From contig NW_027445261.1 of assembly GCF_048569485.1 (NCBI RefSeq), forward strand, positions 558,001-622,000: 64,000 nucleotides of DNA, written 5' to 3'. The translations under genes were made by a program, and so were the position numbers. The notes under the pieces were generated by a model. That model searched no databases and was not told the DNA's origin. It saw nothing but the letters and a program-made list of their open reading frames with translations. The stretch's first letter is position 1, and each line of letters begins with the position of its first letter. This DNA is from Anomaloglossus baeobatrachus (lineage: Eukaryota > Chordata > Amphibia > Anura > Aromobatidae). Below, in pieces: positions 47,368-57,500 of the stretch.

Positions 47368-47590
47368 CTATAAGGCCTGTTTCACACGTCAGTGATTCTG
47401 GTACGTTTGTGCTTTTTTTTAAACATAACAGAATCACTGAGATACGCAGATCCATTATAATGAATGGGTCTGCTCACACATCAGTGATTTTTCACTGCAC
47501 GTGTCTCCGTGCGGCGTACCCGCGTGTCCGTGATTGCTGCACGGAGACATGTCCATTTTTTTCTGGCATCACTGATAGGATGTCCATAAG
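47368..47590. mobile_element. MITE fragment
   Basis: Starts ATAAGGCCTGTTTCACACG, a typical short-TIR start in vertebrate MITEs, and contains internal inverted words (CAGTGATTCTG with CAGAATCACTG; GTCTCCGTGC with GCACGGAGAC). The other terminus is missing. Superfamily undetermined. Confidence 0.45.
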
Positions 47591-48702
47591 GTGGCAGCAG
47601 AGCATAACAGAAAAAGGTGCCTATTGTGCACTGAAAAGACCCAATGTGATGCACCAGACATATAGAGCCCTAATGGATTCACAAATATAAGATATATCAT
47701 GAATGACTACTGCATAATGAACGCTAGCATGAAAAAAGAAAGGAATCCATAAAAATAAATAATAAATGGTGCACATATGTTAGAGCCCCACCGAAGGACA
47801 AAAAAAGTCTGATGGAAATAGAGAGCATATAGGAACAATAAGAATGTGCAACAGAGAGGAAGGTGAGAATGCAGGATCAATCACTGCCTGTCAGATATTA
47901 ATAATCAGGGAAATAACTCTGGAGCAGACGCACAAATTAGGGTCTTACCTGGTAAGGTAACAAATAATTAATAGTAGTTGCACTCACCTATTAAGGTTGT
48001 GCCAGTCACAACCCCTAAATGCACGTTACAAATGGCGACAGCCGCAGCCCCTAGTAGAAGAGCAATAACGTATAGGAGGAAAATCGGGTGCGTGCCGCGC
48101 TGTCACCAAAGGAAACTGATGTTAATTATTTCATCTCTTTATTCTTTTTTCCGGTCAATGTGTTTCAGAGATCACTGTCTCCTTCATCAGGGCAAAAAAA
48201 GAACAGTATGCAATCAAAGGAGGAAGAACCTCTATATATACACATATGGAGCTACGTCAGAGGACTGACTGCTGTATTTCAAATACTGCCGGGATGGTCA
48301 ACTGTTACAATACCGGCCATAAAAGTTCTCAAGTGATATATTGAGAAACATTTATAAAATCACTGGGGTATAGTGTTTCAAATTTCATCAGCTTTTTGAG
48401 ACAAAAATCAGAAAAAGAAGAAGAAGAAGGACAAAATGAAAAAAAGAAAAAAAAGAAGAAAAAAAAAACAAAAAGGGAGCATTGAGCTCCAGACCCTGTA
48501 TTGAGTCTTAGAAGTGTAGTGACAAGTGCATCTGTCCACAACCCTGTAAGGGTGAACGGGATGACGGACAAGAAAAATTATGTTCGTGGCAAAAAATGGT
48601 GGTGTTGCTATATAAAATTGCATTAAGAATAAAGAAAGGAAAAATTTCTTTATAAAAGTAGTGAAGAAAAAAGTGGAAAAAAGGGGAGTGTAAGCCATTT
48701 TA
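47591..48702 (-). mobile_element. Penelope-like tail region (probable)
   Basis: AT-rich, non-coding sequence around a hammerhead-like motif at 48152-48192. It includes an A/G-rich tract at 48415-48480. The sequence after the hAT at 53365-53874 has the same composition and similar words (GTGCATATATAATGTTAGAG against GTGCACATATGTTAGAG), so the hAT probably split this element. No coding part was recognised. Confidence 0.4.
48152..48192 (-). ncRNA. Hammerhead-ribozyme-like motif
   Basis: Minus strand: CCCTGATGAAGGAGACAGTG, then ATCTCTGAAACACATTGACC. It has CUGAUGA, a stem II (GGAGA with UCUCU, 5 bp, loop CAGUGA) and GAAAC, the hammerhead core order. Penelope-like elements are known to carry minimal hammerheads. 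Stems I and III are not clearly closed, so activity is uncertain. Confidence 0.4.
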
Positions 48703-49095
48703 CTAATAAATAGTGATGAGCGAGCATGCTTGTTACTACTCGGTACTCACACGAGTATCACTGTACTCGGTCTACTCGACGGGGACCGAGTAATCTCGCG
48801 ATACTCGTGCTGTACTCGTGGTCTTCATCCCTGCATGTTGGCGCTCTTTTGAGAGCCAGCCCTCATGCAGGGATTGGCTGGCAGACCACTGCAATGCCAC
48901 AGCCCTGTTAGTTGTGGAATTGCAGTGATTGGCCGGCCTGCACAGCGTGACCGAGCCTTTATACCGGCGGGCGCGCTGTGCTCTGCTCACAGCTATCCAG
49001 ACAGTCAGTGCAGGGAGAGGGTCGCTGCTTCAGGGAAAGGTTTGCGGCCCTTTATAGCTATTTCCGTAGCAGGGCTGCAAACAGTGTGACCAAAA

Positions 49096-49320
49096 GTCCT
49101 TCTCAGGACTATTCTAGTTGTATACAGGCAGGCAGGGTATAGCCAGGTCGGAGTACAGTAGCAGAGTCCTTCTCAGGACTATTGTTGCTGTATACAGGCA
49201 GGGTATAGCCAGGTTGGAATACAGGCTAGTGACCAAAAGAGTCCTTGTCAGGACTATTGTAGCAGTATACAGGCAGGCAGGCAGGCAGGCAGGGTATATA
49301 GCCATTCCTAGTGGTGACCG
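49096..49320 (+). repeat. ~70-bp tandem repeat, three diverged units
   Basis: Three units, each with a GTCCTTCTCAGGACTATT word (or TTGTCAGG variant), a GTATACAGGCAGG word and GGGTATAGCC. The last unit contains a (GCAG)n run at 49264-49292. It sits in the hAT leader. Confidence 0.8.
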
Positions 49321-49375
49321 TATACCAGCCTTCATCATATCTGGGGCTGGTGTACACAGTCTAAAACAGTCCTGA

Positions 49376-50510
49376 TAGTGTCAGACTTCTCAGCAATTGT
49401 CGCTCCTAAAACCTGTTAGGTTCTTAGTGCGTCCGTGCTTGCATTTAAAAACCGCACGTGTGTGCCTGTCGGTGGCAGCGTACAGGTGCACTTGTGTGCG
49501 TTTTTACCAAACTATTATATAACGCACAAGTGTAGTGTATAATACACGTCAGTCAGCAGTGGCTGATAGTGTCAGAGTTCTCGTCATTAATTTTTGCTCC
49601 TAAAACCTGTGTTAGGTTCTTAGTGCGTCCGTGCTTGCATTTAAAAACCGCACGTGTGTGCCTGTCGGTGGCAGCGTACAGGTGCACTTGTGTGCGTTTT
49701 TACCAAACTATTATATAACGCACAAGTGTAGTGTATAATACACGTCAGTCAGCAGTGGCTGATAGTGTCAGAGTTCTCGTCATTAATTTTTGCTCCTAAA
49801 ACCTGTGTTAGGTTCTTAGTGCGTCCGTGCTTGCATTTAAAAACCGCACGTGTGTGCCTGTCGGTGGCAGCGTACAGGTGCACTTGTGTGCGTTTTTACC
49901 AAACTATTATATAACGCACAAGTGTAGTGTATAATACACGTCAGTCAGCAGTGGCTGATAGTGTCAGAGTTCTCGTCATTAATTTTTGCTCCTAAAACCT
50001 GTGTTAGGTTCTTAGTGCGTCCGTGCTTGCATTTAAAAACCGCACGTGTGTGCCTGTCGGTGGCAGCGTACAGGTGCACTTGTGTGCGTTTTTACCAAAC
50101 TATTATATAACGCACAAGTGTAGTGTATAATACACGTCAGTCAGCAGTGGCTGATAGTGTCAGAGTTCTCGTCATTAATTTTTGCTCCTAAAACCTGTTA
50201 GGTTCTTAGTGCGTCCGTGCTTGCATTTAAAAACCGCACGTGTGTGCCTGTCGGTGGCAGCGTACAGGTGCACTTGTGTGCGTTTTTACCAAACTATTAT
50301 ATAACGCACAAGTGTAGTGTATAATACACGTCAGTCAGCAGTGGCTGATAGTGTCAGAGTTCTCATCATTAATTTTTGCTCCTAAAACCTGTTAGGTTCT
50401 TAGTGCGTCTGTGCTTGCATTTAAAAACCGCACGTGTGTGCCTGTCGGTGGCAGCGTACAGGTGCACAATTTGCACAAACTTTGATATAACGCCCAAGTC
50501 TAGTGAATAC
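49376..50510 (+). repeat. 194-196-bp tandem repeat, six units, in the hAT leader
   Basis: The word GTCCGTGCTTGCATTTAAAA starts at 49431, 49627, 49823, 50019 and 50213, with a variant at 50407, giving periods of 196, 196, 196, 194 and 194. The last unit is truncated before the start codon at 50532. Units are nearly identical except for GTGTTAGG/GTTAGG length differences. The array lies between the promoter-like region and the coding sequence. Confidence 0.92.
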
Positions 50511-50531
50511 ACGTCAGCATAGCATTGCAAA

Positions 50532-51953
50532 ATGCGCAAGGGCGTTGGCAAGGAACAAGGAAGTGGACGTGATGGTGGTGCAGGCAGAGGCCGAGGTCGT
50601 GGGCAAGCTCTAATTTTGCCACAACAAAGGGCCACATCTAGTCGCTCGCACGTCCTGTCCCAAATTCTTGGGGACCGCAGCAGTACACCGCTCTTGAACC
50701 AAGACCAGTGTCAACAGGTTGTTAGTTGGATAGCGGATAATGCTTCCAGTCAGATTGGCACCACCACAAACACTCTGTCTTCCACACGGTCAAGTGTCAG
50801 TAGCCGTGATACTGCACCGCACATTTCAGAACCTGATCCTCCTTCCTACCACAAGGCTGAGTACACGTCCTCGGACATTAATGATCCCACACTTGGACAC
50901 TCGGAAGAGCTGTTCACGTTTCCATTCGCACATTCTGGCCTCTCGCCAGCTCATGTTGAAGTGGGTCATGAGGAGATCGTATGTACAGATGGCCAAATAT
51001 TTGAGCAGCCACGTTCTCACGAAGTTGGCAACGTGTCTCAACAAGGGGTGGACGATGATGAGACACAATTGTCAGGAAGTCAGGAGGAGGAGCAGGGTGC
51101 GGAAGAGGAAGACGACGTGGTGGATGATCCAGTAACTGACCCAACCTGGCAGGAGGATATGCAGAGCGAGGACAGCAGTGCACAGGGGGAGGGAGGCGTA
51201 GCATCCCAACAGGCAGTAAGAAGCAGGGTGGTGGCTCCAGGCAGAAGTCAGGCAACCGTTCCCCGGAACAACAACACGACACAAGGTGCCTGTACAAATG
51301 TTAGGTCTTCCCGAGTCTGGCAGTTTTTTAAGTTGGATCCAGATGATTCTAAAAAGGCCATTTGCAACACCTGCCGTGCCAGCATCAGCAGGGGTACCAA
51401 AACTAGCAGCCTGACCACCACCAGCATGATCAGGCACATGTCAGCCAAGCACCCGACTTTGTGGGAAGTACAACAGAGTCGAGGAGCAGTGCTTGCTAAT
51501 GTCACTGCTACGTCTTCGCTGGTTGTGCATGCGAGCCAATCCCCTGTCCATGCTGCCTGCGAACAAGCCTCCTCCGGTCCTGCACCTGCAGTTGCCTACT
51601 CAGAAATAACACCATCATCAAGCACGTCCTTGTCCCAGCGCAGCGTTCAGTTATCCATTCAGCAAACCTTTGAACGCAGGCGCAAATACACTGCCAACAC
51701 CCCACATGCCACAGTTCTAAATGCTAACATTTCGCGACTGCTTGCGCTGGAAATGTTGCCTTTTAGGCTGGTGGAGACAGAAGCATTCCGCGACCTGATG
51801 GCGGCAGCTGTCCCACGTTACTCGGTCCCCAGCCGCCACTATTTCTCCCGGTGTGCCGTCCCCGCGTTGCATAACCACGTGTCACAAAACATCACACGTG
51901 CCCTGAACAACGCTGTTTCACCCAAAGTCCACCTAACCACAGACACATGGTGA
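50532..51953 (+). CDS. hAT transposase N-terminal half (BED finger), truncated by internal deletion
   Basis: 473 residues starting MRKGVGKEQGSG. The order is: a basic glycine-rich start (residues 1-30), a serine and acid-rich linker, a BED zinc finger at about residues 258-305 (CNTCRASISRG ... HMSAKH), then FERRRKYTANTP, LLALEMLPFRLVETEAFRDL, VPSRHYFSRCAVPALH and LTTDTW. It stops directly after the first-Asp motif, where related proteins continue ...TSK. The second and third catalytic residues and the dimerisation domain are gone. It resembles the 27747 gene in layout but is clearly a different family. It might still bind transposon ends through the finger. No frame breaks are seen. Confidence 0.88.
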   Translation: MRKGVGKEQGSGRDGGAGRGRGRGQALILPQQRATSSRSHVLSQILGDRSSTPLLNQDQCQQVVSWIADNASSQIGTTTNTLSSTRSSVSSRDTAPHISEPDPPSYHKAEYTSSDINDPTLGHSEELFTFPFAHSGLSPAHVEVGHEEIVCTDGQIFEQPRSHEVGNVSQQGVDDDETQLSGSQEEEQGAEEEDDVVDDPVTDPTWQEDMQSEDSSAQGEGGVASQQAVRSRVVAPGRSQATVPRNNNTTQGACTNVRSSRVWQFFKLDPDDSKKAICNTCRASISRGTKTSSLTTTSMIRHMSAKHPTLWEVQQSRGAVLANVTATSSLVVHASQSPVHAACEQASSGPAPAVAYSEITPSSSTSLSQRSVQLSIQQTFERRRKYTANTPHATVLNANISRLLALEMLPFRLVETEAFRDLMAAAVPRYSVPSRHYFSRCAVPALHNHVSQNITRALNNAVSPKVHLTTDTW

Positions 51954-52109
51954 CGATTATCTCGAGAGTGCAAAGTAGCCAAATGAAACTTTTACTGGAT
52001 TTCCACTTACTTTATCAAATCTCATCTCCACCACAGTTTGCATCTGTTATAGTTTTGGAGAAAATTGTGGTCATTTCATTTTTGCGCGAATGTGTTCAGA
52101 TTCCTTTTT

Positions 52110-52920
52110 TATTGCCCTGCCTAAGGGCTATACTATAATACACCCACTTCCTGACAATGGACACTTAATGTTTTGAGGCCCTCATGCACGTCTCTATCCA
52201 GGGACAACGTGGAGCCTCCCAATTTTTGGCTGCCCTGCCAAAGGGCTATACTATAATACACCCACTTCCTGACAATGGACACTTAATGTTTTGAGGCCCT
52301 CATGCACGTCTCTATCCAGGGACAACGTGGAGCCTCCCAATTTTTGGCTGCCCTGCCAAAGGGCTATACTACAAAAGACCCACTTCCTTCCAATGGGCAC
52401 TTCAGGTTTACAGGCCCTCATGCACGTCTCTATCCAGGGACAACGTGGAGCCTCCCAATTTTTGGCTGCCCTGCCTAAGGGCTATACTATAATACACCCA
52501 CTTCCTGACAATGGACACTTAATGTTTTGAGGCCCTCATGCATGTCTCTATCCAGGGACAACGTGGAGCCTCCCAATTTTTGGCTGCCCTGCCTAAGGGC
52601 TATACTATAATACACCCACTTCCTGACACTGGACACTTAATGTTTTGAGGCCCTCATGCACGTCTCTATCCAGGGACAACGTGGAGCCTCCCAATTTTTG
52701 GCTGCCCTGCCTAAGGGCTATACTACAATAGACCCACTTCCTTACAATGGGCACTTCAGGTTTACAGGCCATCATGCACATCTGTATGCAGGGGCATTGG
52801 TGAACCTCACAATTTTGGACTGCCCTGGCAAAGGAAAATACTACAAAGACTCAGTTCCTCAAAATGGGCACATTAGACTCAGAGGCCTTTATGTACGTCT
52901 CTTCTCAGGGACATCGGAGT
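52110..52920 (+). repeat. 118-bp tandem repeat, ~7 units, in the hAT 3' region
   Basis: GGGCTATACTA recurs at 52125, 52243, 52361, 52479, 52597 and 52715, exactly 118 bp apart, with a diverged unit after 52820. Units share CAGGGACAACGTGGAGCCTC and CTCATGCACGTCTCTATCC. The final units are more diverged than the central ones. Confidence 0.93.
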
Positions 52921-53364
52921 GCCACACAATGTTTTACGTAAAATCTTTCATGTATTGATCTCAAAAAGTAACATACATTAGCTCTATCTCACTATTGGGT
53001 ATGTGCCCTTAACATTTCCGCTATGAAAAATCATTTTGGTGTCATTTTGGAAGGTTTTCTGGTGAGTCCGTAAAAATGGCGTAAAACGCGGACAAAATTA
53101 TTCACAGCTGTGACTTTTGAGTGATAAATGCTTCAAGGGGTCTTCCCCATGCTGTTGCCATGTCATTTGAGCACTCTTCGGAGACTTTTGTGCCATTTTT
53201 AGGGTTTCTACATGCTGCCGGTGGTCATTTCACAAAAATACTCGGGTCTCCCATAGGATAACATTGGGCTCGGTGCTCGGGCCGAGTACACGAGTATCTT
53301 GGGAGGCTCGGCCCGAGCTTCGAGCACCCGAGTTTTTTAGTACTCGCTCATCACTACTAATAAA

Positions 53365-53874
53365 CCTAAAAAATAAAAATAAATTGAATAAAAATCATGA
53401 ATGTTGTGTTATAACAGGAAATTCGGTGTAAGAATGAATATCCGGGATGAGAGTTCAGCGAATGAGTTATAGAAATTGTTACAAAAAGGAGTGTGTACGG
53501 TTTATGCGTAAATTTTCAGAATGCGTACATGAAAATTATATGTATGTGAGAATGTCCCCCATGCTTTGTAAAAAGTTATTTATGAAAATGTAAATAAGAT
53601 ATATAAAAATGCCTAATTATTTATAATTTATGAGAAAGATATATATGTATGGAAGAATGTTATAAGGTGTCCAAGAACCATAAAGAAAAAGGGTGCATAT
53701 ATAATGTTAGAGGTCTAGAGTTCCACCAGGCTATATCACCCCTAAAGAAATAGAAAGAAGACCTTACTACCTGTGTACCCCAAAAAAAGCTATATTTCTT
53801 AGCCAGGATTATGGTGGAGATATGCACAAGTGAAATAAGAATATAAAGTAATACAATAAGATTATAAAACCAAT
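53365..53874. other. AT-rich flank, probable continuation of the split Penelope-like tail
   Basis: No coding sequence. It resumes after the hAT target duplication and ends at the chromovirus target duplication (53875-53879). Composition and some words resemble 47600-48700. Confidence 0.4.
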
Positions 53875-53879
53875 ATGTG

Positions 53880-54519
53880 TGTAATACTATTGTATGTTTT
53901 GAGGATTTCGATAGCGTTAGGGCAATGACAACCAGAGACGAGTTTGTGGTACAAGATGTTTATAATATGTAACCACGGTAGATACACAGCGGAAATACAC
54001 AAAACACATGAAAATACCTTTCTGAAACGGAGCGAAGGGGATTCCCGGGGCCACGCACCGGACTCCCCCAGGGAGACCACCAGAGCGAACCCCTATACAG
54101 GGACTGTCCGGCAATCAACCCCGGAAGGCCTAAATGCGCCGCAGCCGGGACACAAGGGGCAAGTGGTAAAGTCCAGAAGTGTCCGTACGGGATGAAAGTC
54201 CAGAATGGTTATGAGCCGGAAGAAACCGGGCAGACGTGCTGACCAAAGACGGCAGACGGAGTCCGGGCACAGCTTGAAGAAACCGGGTATGGTCCAGAGT
54301 CGGTCGGTAGACTTTCAGGAGGATCCAAAGGTAATCAAGAAGTAGCAGCAGCAGCAAAGCAGGAGCACACAGCAAGCCGTATACTCAGGCACTGGACTAG
54401 GCTTAGAGGCGGCCTTTTAAGCAGCTGGACAGGAAGTAGGGCAACAGAACATAAAACTCCATGTTAACCGAGGGCAAGCTCATGCAAAAAAGAGAACTGG
54501 AAAACCCGGAAACCTGACA
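53880..54519 (-). repeat. Chromovirus 3' LTR
   Basis: 640 bp. On the minus strand it opens TGTCAGGTTTCCGGG and closes ATTACA. It pairs with 58965-59606. Confidence 0.95.
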
Positions 54520-54543
54520 TTACTCCCCCCCCCAGAAACGGCC

Positions 54544-57500
54544 TCAGGACGGGTCAGGGCCTGGCTTGTCCGGGTACCGTCGATGAAACTGAGCGATCTT
54601 CCGGGGAGCTCGAATGTTACCCACCGGTTCCCAGGAATCGTCCTCGGGGGCGTACCCCTGCCAACGTACCAGATACTGAAGCCGACGACGATGGAGCCGG
54701 GAGTCAATAATGTCCTCAACCACGAACTGCTCCTCGCCGTCGACCATCACAGGCGGAGGAGGAGGCACGACACGACCATGAAACGTATTGGGAGAGACGG
54801 ATTTGAGGAGAGAAACATGAAAGACCGGGTGTACCTTGAGATGGTGCGGTAACCGCAGCCGACAGGCCACAGGGCTCACGATCCCGGTGATCTTAAATGG
54901 ACCGATGAATTTTTGTCCCAGCTTCTGCGAAGGGACACCCAATCTCAGGTTCTTGGTGGACAACCATACAGAGTCCCCTACCTTATACATGGGTGCCGGT
55001 TTCCGGTGAGTGTCTGCCGACCTCTTGTAACGCTCCTGGGCCGTAGCCACACTGTCCTTTAGAACCTCCAGATTTTGTCGAAGCTCTGTCAATCTGTCCT
55101 CCACCGCAGGCACTGAGACCGCAACCGGTGACCTAGGCAAAATAGTCGGATGGTAACCCAAGTTAGCAAAAAAGGGCGTTACCTTAGTGGAGCTGCTCTG
55201 AGTGTTGTTATACGAGAACTCCGCCAACGGAAGCATCTTCAACCAATCGTCCTGCAGATGGCTGACATAACATCGAAGGTATTGTTCCAGGGTTTGATTG
55301 GTCCATTCGGTTTGCCCATTTGTCTGAGGATGGTATGCAGAAGACAAACAGACATCAATCTGGAGTGCCGTACAAAACCCCTTCCAGAACCTAGACGTGA
55401 ACTGCACGCCCCGGTCAGAGATGATCTCGTCTGGTACCCCATGCAATCGGAATACGTTCTGGATAACCAAATCCACTGTCTCTGCGGCTGAGGGAAGACC
55501 GGCACACGGAATAAAGTGAGCAGCTTTAGTCAACCGATCCACCACCACTAAAATGGTATTGTGACCGTCTGAGACGGGCAACTCCACAATAAAATCCATT
55601 GAGATAGACCCCCAAGGGCGAGATGGCACGGGTAACGGTTGGAGGAGTCCTGTAGGAGCCACACGAGGGACCTTGCACCGGGCACAAACCACACATGAGT
55701 GGACATAGTCCTTTACGTCCTTTAAACAGGTAGGCCACCAGAAGAAACGGTTCAGAAATTCCTGCGTCTTCTGTACCCCCCTATGACCAGCCAACACGGA
55801 GTCATGGACCAACTTGAGAACCCGAAGTCTTACGGCCTCCGGGACATAAATGCGTCGCTCTCTCAACCACACACCATTCCGAAGAACAAGAGTTACATCA
55901 TTCGGGGGGGCAGCAAGAAATACGTCACCATCATAGGCCAGCTTGATGTCCTTCCACAAGTCCTGGTCCTGGATTACTCCAACGAAATTGGCATCCGATA
56001 ACACGGTCTGAGACGGGGTTCCAGGCACGGAGTCCACGGCGTGGATTCGGGACAAGGCATCGGCTTTCCCATTACGTGAACCTGGACGGTATGTAACGAC
56101 AAAATTGAACTGGTTAAGGAATAGGCTCCAACGGGCTTGCCGTGGAGACAGGCACCTGGCAGACTTAAGAAACTCCAGATTACGATGATCTGTGAGTACT
56201 ATCACTTGCTGCGCGGCTCCCTGTAAGTGGTGTCTCCATTCCTTGAAGGCGGAAATAATCGCTAACAATTCTTTGTCCGCAATGTCATAGTTCCTTTCTG
56301 CAGGGGACAACCGGCGGGAAAAGAAAGCACACGGATGTAAGAGACTCTTGTCCCCAGTCCTTTGAGAAAGGATGGCCCCTAATGCGTAGTCGGAAGCGTC
56401 AACTTCCACGATAAAGGGAAGTGCGGGATTCGGATGTACCAATATAGGCGCTGAGGTAAAACAGACCTTGAGACGATGGAAGGCTTCCTGGGCCTGGGCG
56501 GACCACACAAACTTCTGTCCTTTCTTGGTTAACAGAGTGATGGGACGAATGATTTCTGAAAAATTACGGATAAAACGTCGGTAAAAGTTGGCAAAACCGA
56601 CAAAGCGTTGTACCTCTTTGATGTTTCCCGGTTCCGGCCAGTCTAGAATCGCTTGTATTTTGCCAGACTCCATGTTCAGTCCCTGAGGAGAGATGACATA
56701 ACCTAAGAATTGTATCTGTGAGCAATGGAATTCGCATTTCTCCAGTTTGATGTACAGGTGGTTTTCCCTCAGCCGGGTAAGTACGGTCTTGACGTGCTCC
56801 TGGTGTTCCTGTAGGGAATCAGAAAAGATTAGGATATCGTCCAGATAAATCACCATGAATTGGTCCATGATATCCCTAAAAATATCGTTAACTAGATGTT
56901 GGAAAGCCGCGGGAGCGTTACAAAGTCCAAAAGGCATCACTAGGTACTCAAAATGTCCATACCGACATCGGAACGCGGTCTTCCACTCGTCTCCGGGACG
57001 TATGCGGAGTAGATTGTATGCCCCACGGAGGTCCAATTTGGTGAATATTTTTGCCTGTTGGACCCTCTCCAATAGCTCAGGAATCAATGGTAACGGATAC
57101 CGGTTCCGGATGGTTATTTTATTCAGTTCCCGGTAGTCAATACAGGGTCTTAGAGTCCCCTCTTTCTTTTTCACAAAAAAGATGGGTGCCCCTGCTGGTG
57201 AGGTAGACGGACGAATAAATCCCTTCGCCAGACTTTCATCAATGTAGTTTTTTAGTGCTTCTAGCTCAGGTGCCGCCAACGGGTAGACATGACCAAACGG
57301 GATCTCCGCCCCTGGGAGTAAGTCTATGGGGCAATCATACGGTCTATGCGGGGGAAGCCGATCGGCTTTTCTTTTGTCGCATATGTCCGCAAAGTCGTTA
57401 TACACCGGGGGTAGAACAGGTACCTGTACAGTGCCCTCCGCATTCGGCGTTACTGGAACCGGAACAGTTGGACTAATGGTCGGAATACTCTGCGGTGGGA

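Larger units (their letters stand above)
48711..53356 (+). mobile_element. hAT element, second family, complete ends, deleted 3' half of gene
   Basis: Bounded by TAGTGATGAGCGAG at 48711 and its reverse complement ending at 53356, with a perfect 8-bp target duplication ctaataaa at 48703-48710 and 53357-53364. This length of duplication is diagnostic of hAT. From left to right: TIR; a dense cluster of ACTCG/CGAGT words; a TATA-like TTTATA (48957-48962); tandem repeats (49096-49320, 49376-50510); transposase N-terminal half; a 118-bp tandem array; and a second CGAGTA cluster next to the right TIR. It is a non-autonomous deletion derivative. Confidence 0.93.

Noticed and set aside
48408-48698. 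Phenylalanine-rich frame on the minus strand
   Set aside because: Low-complexity translation of the A/G tract at 48415-48480.
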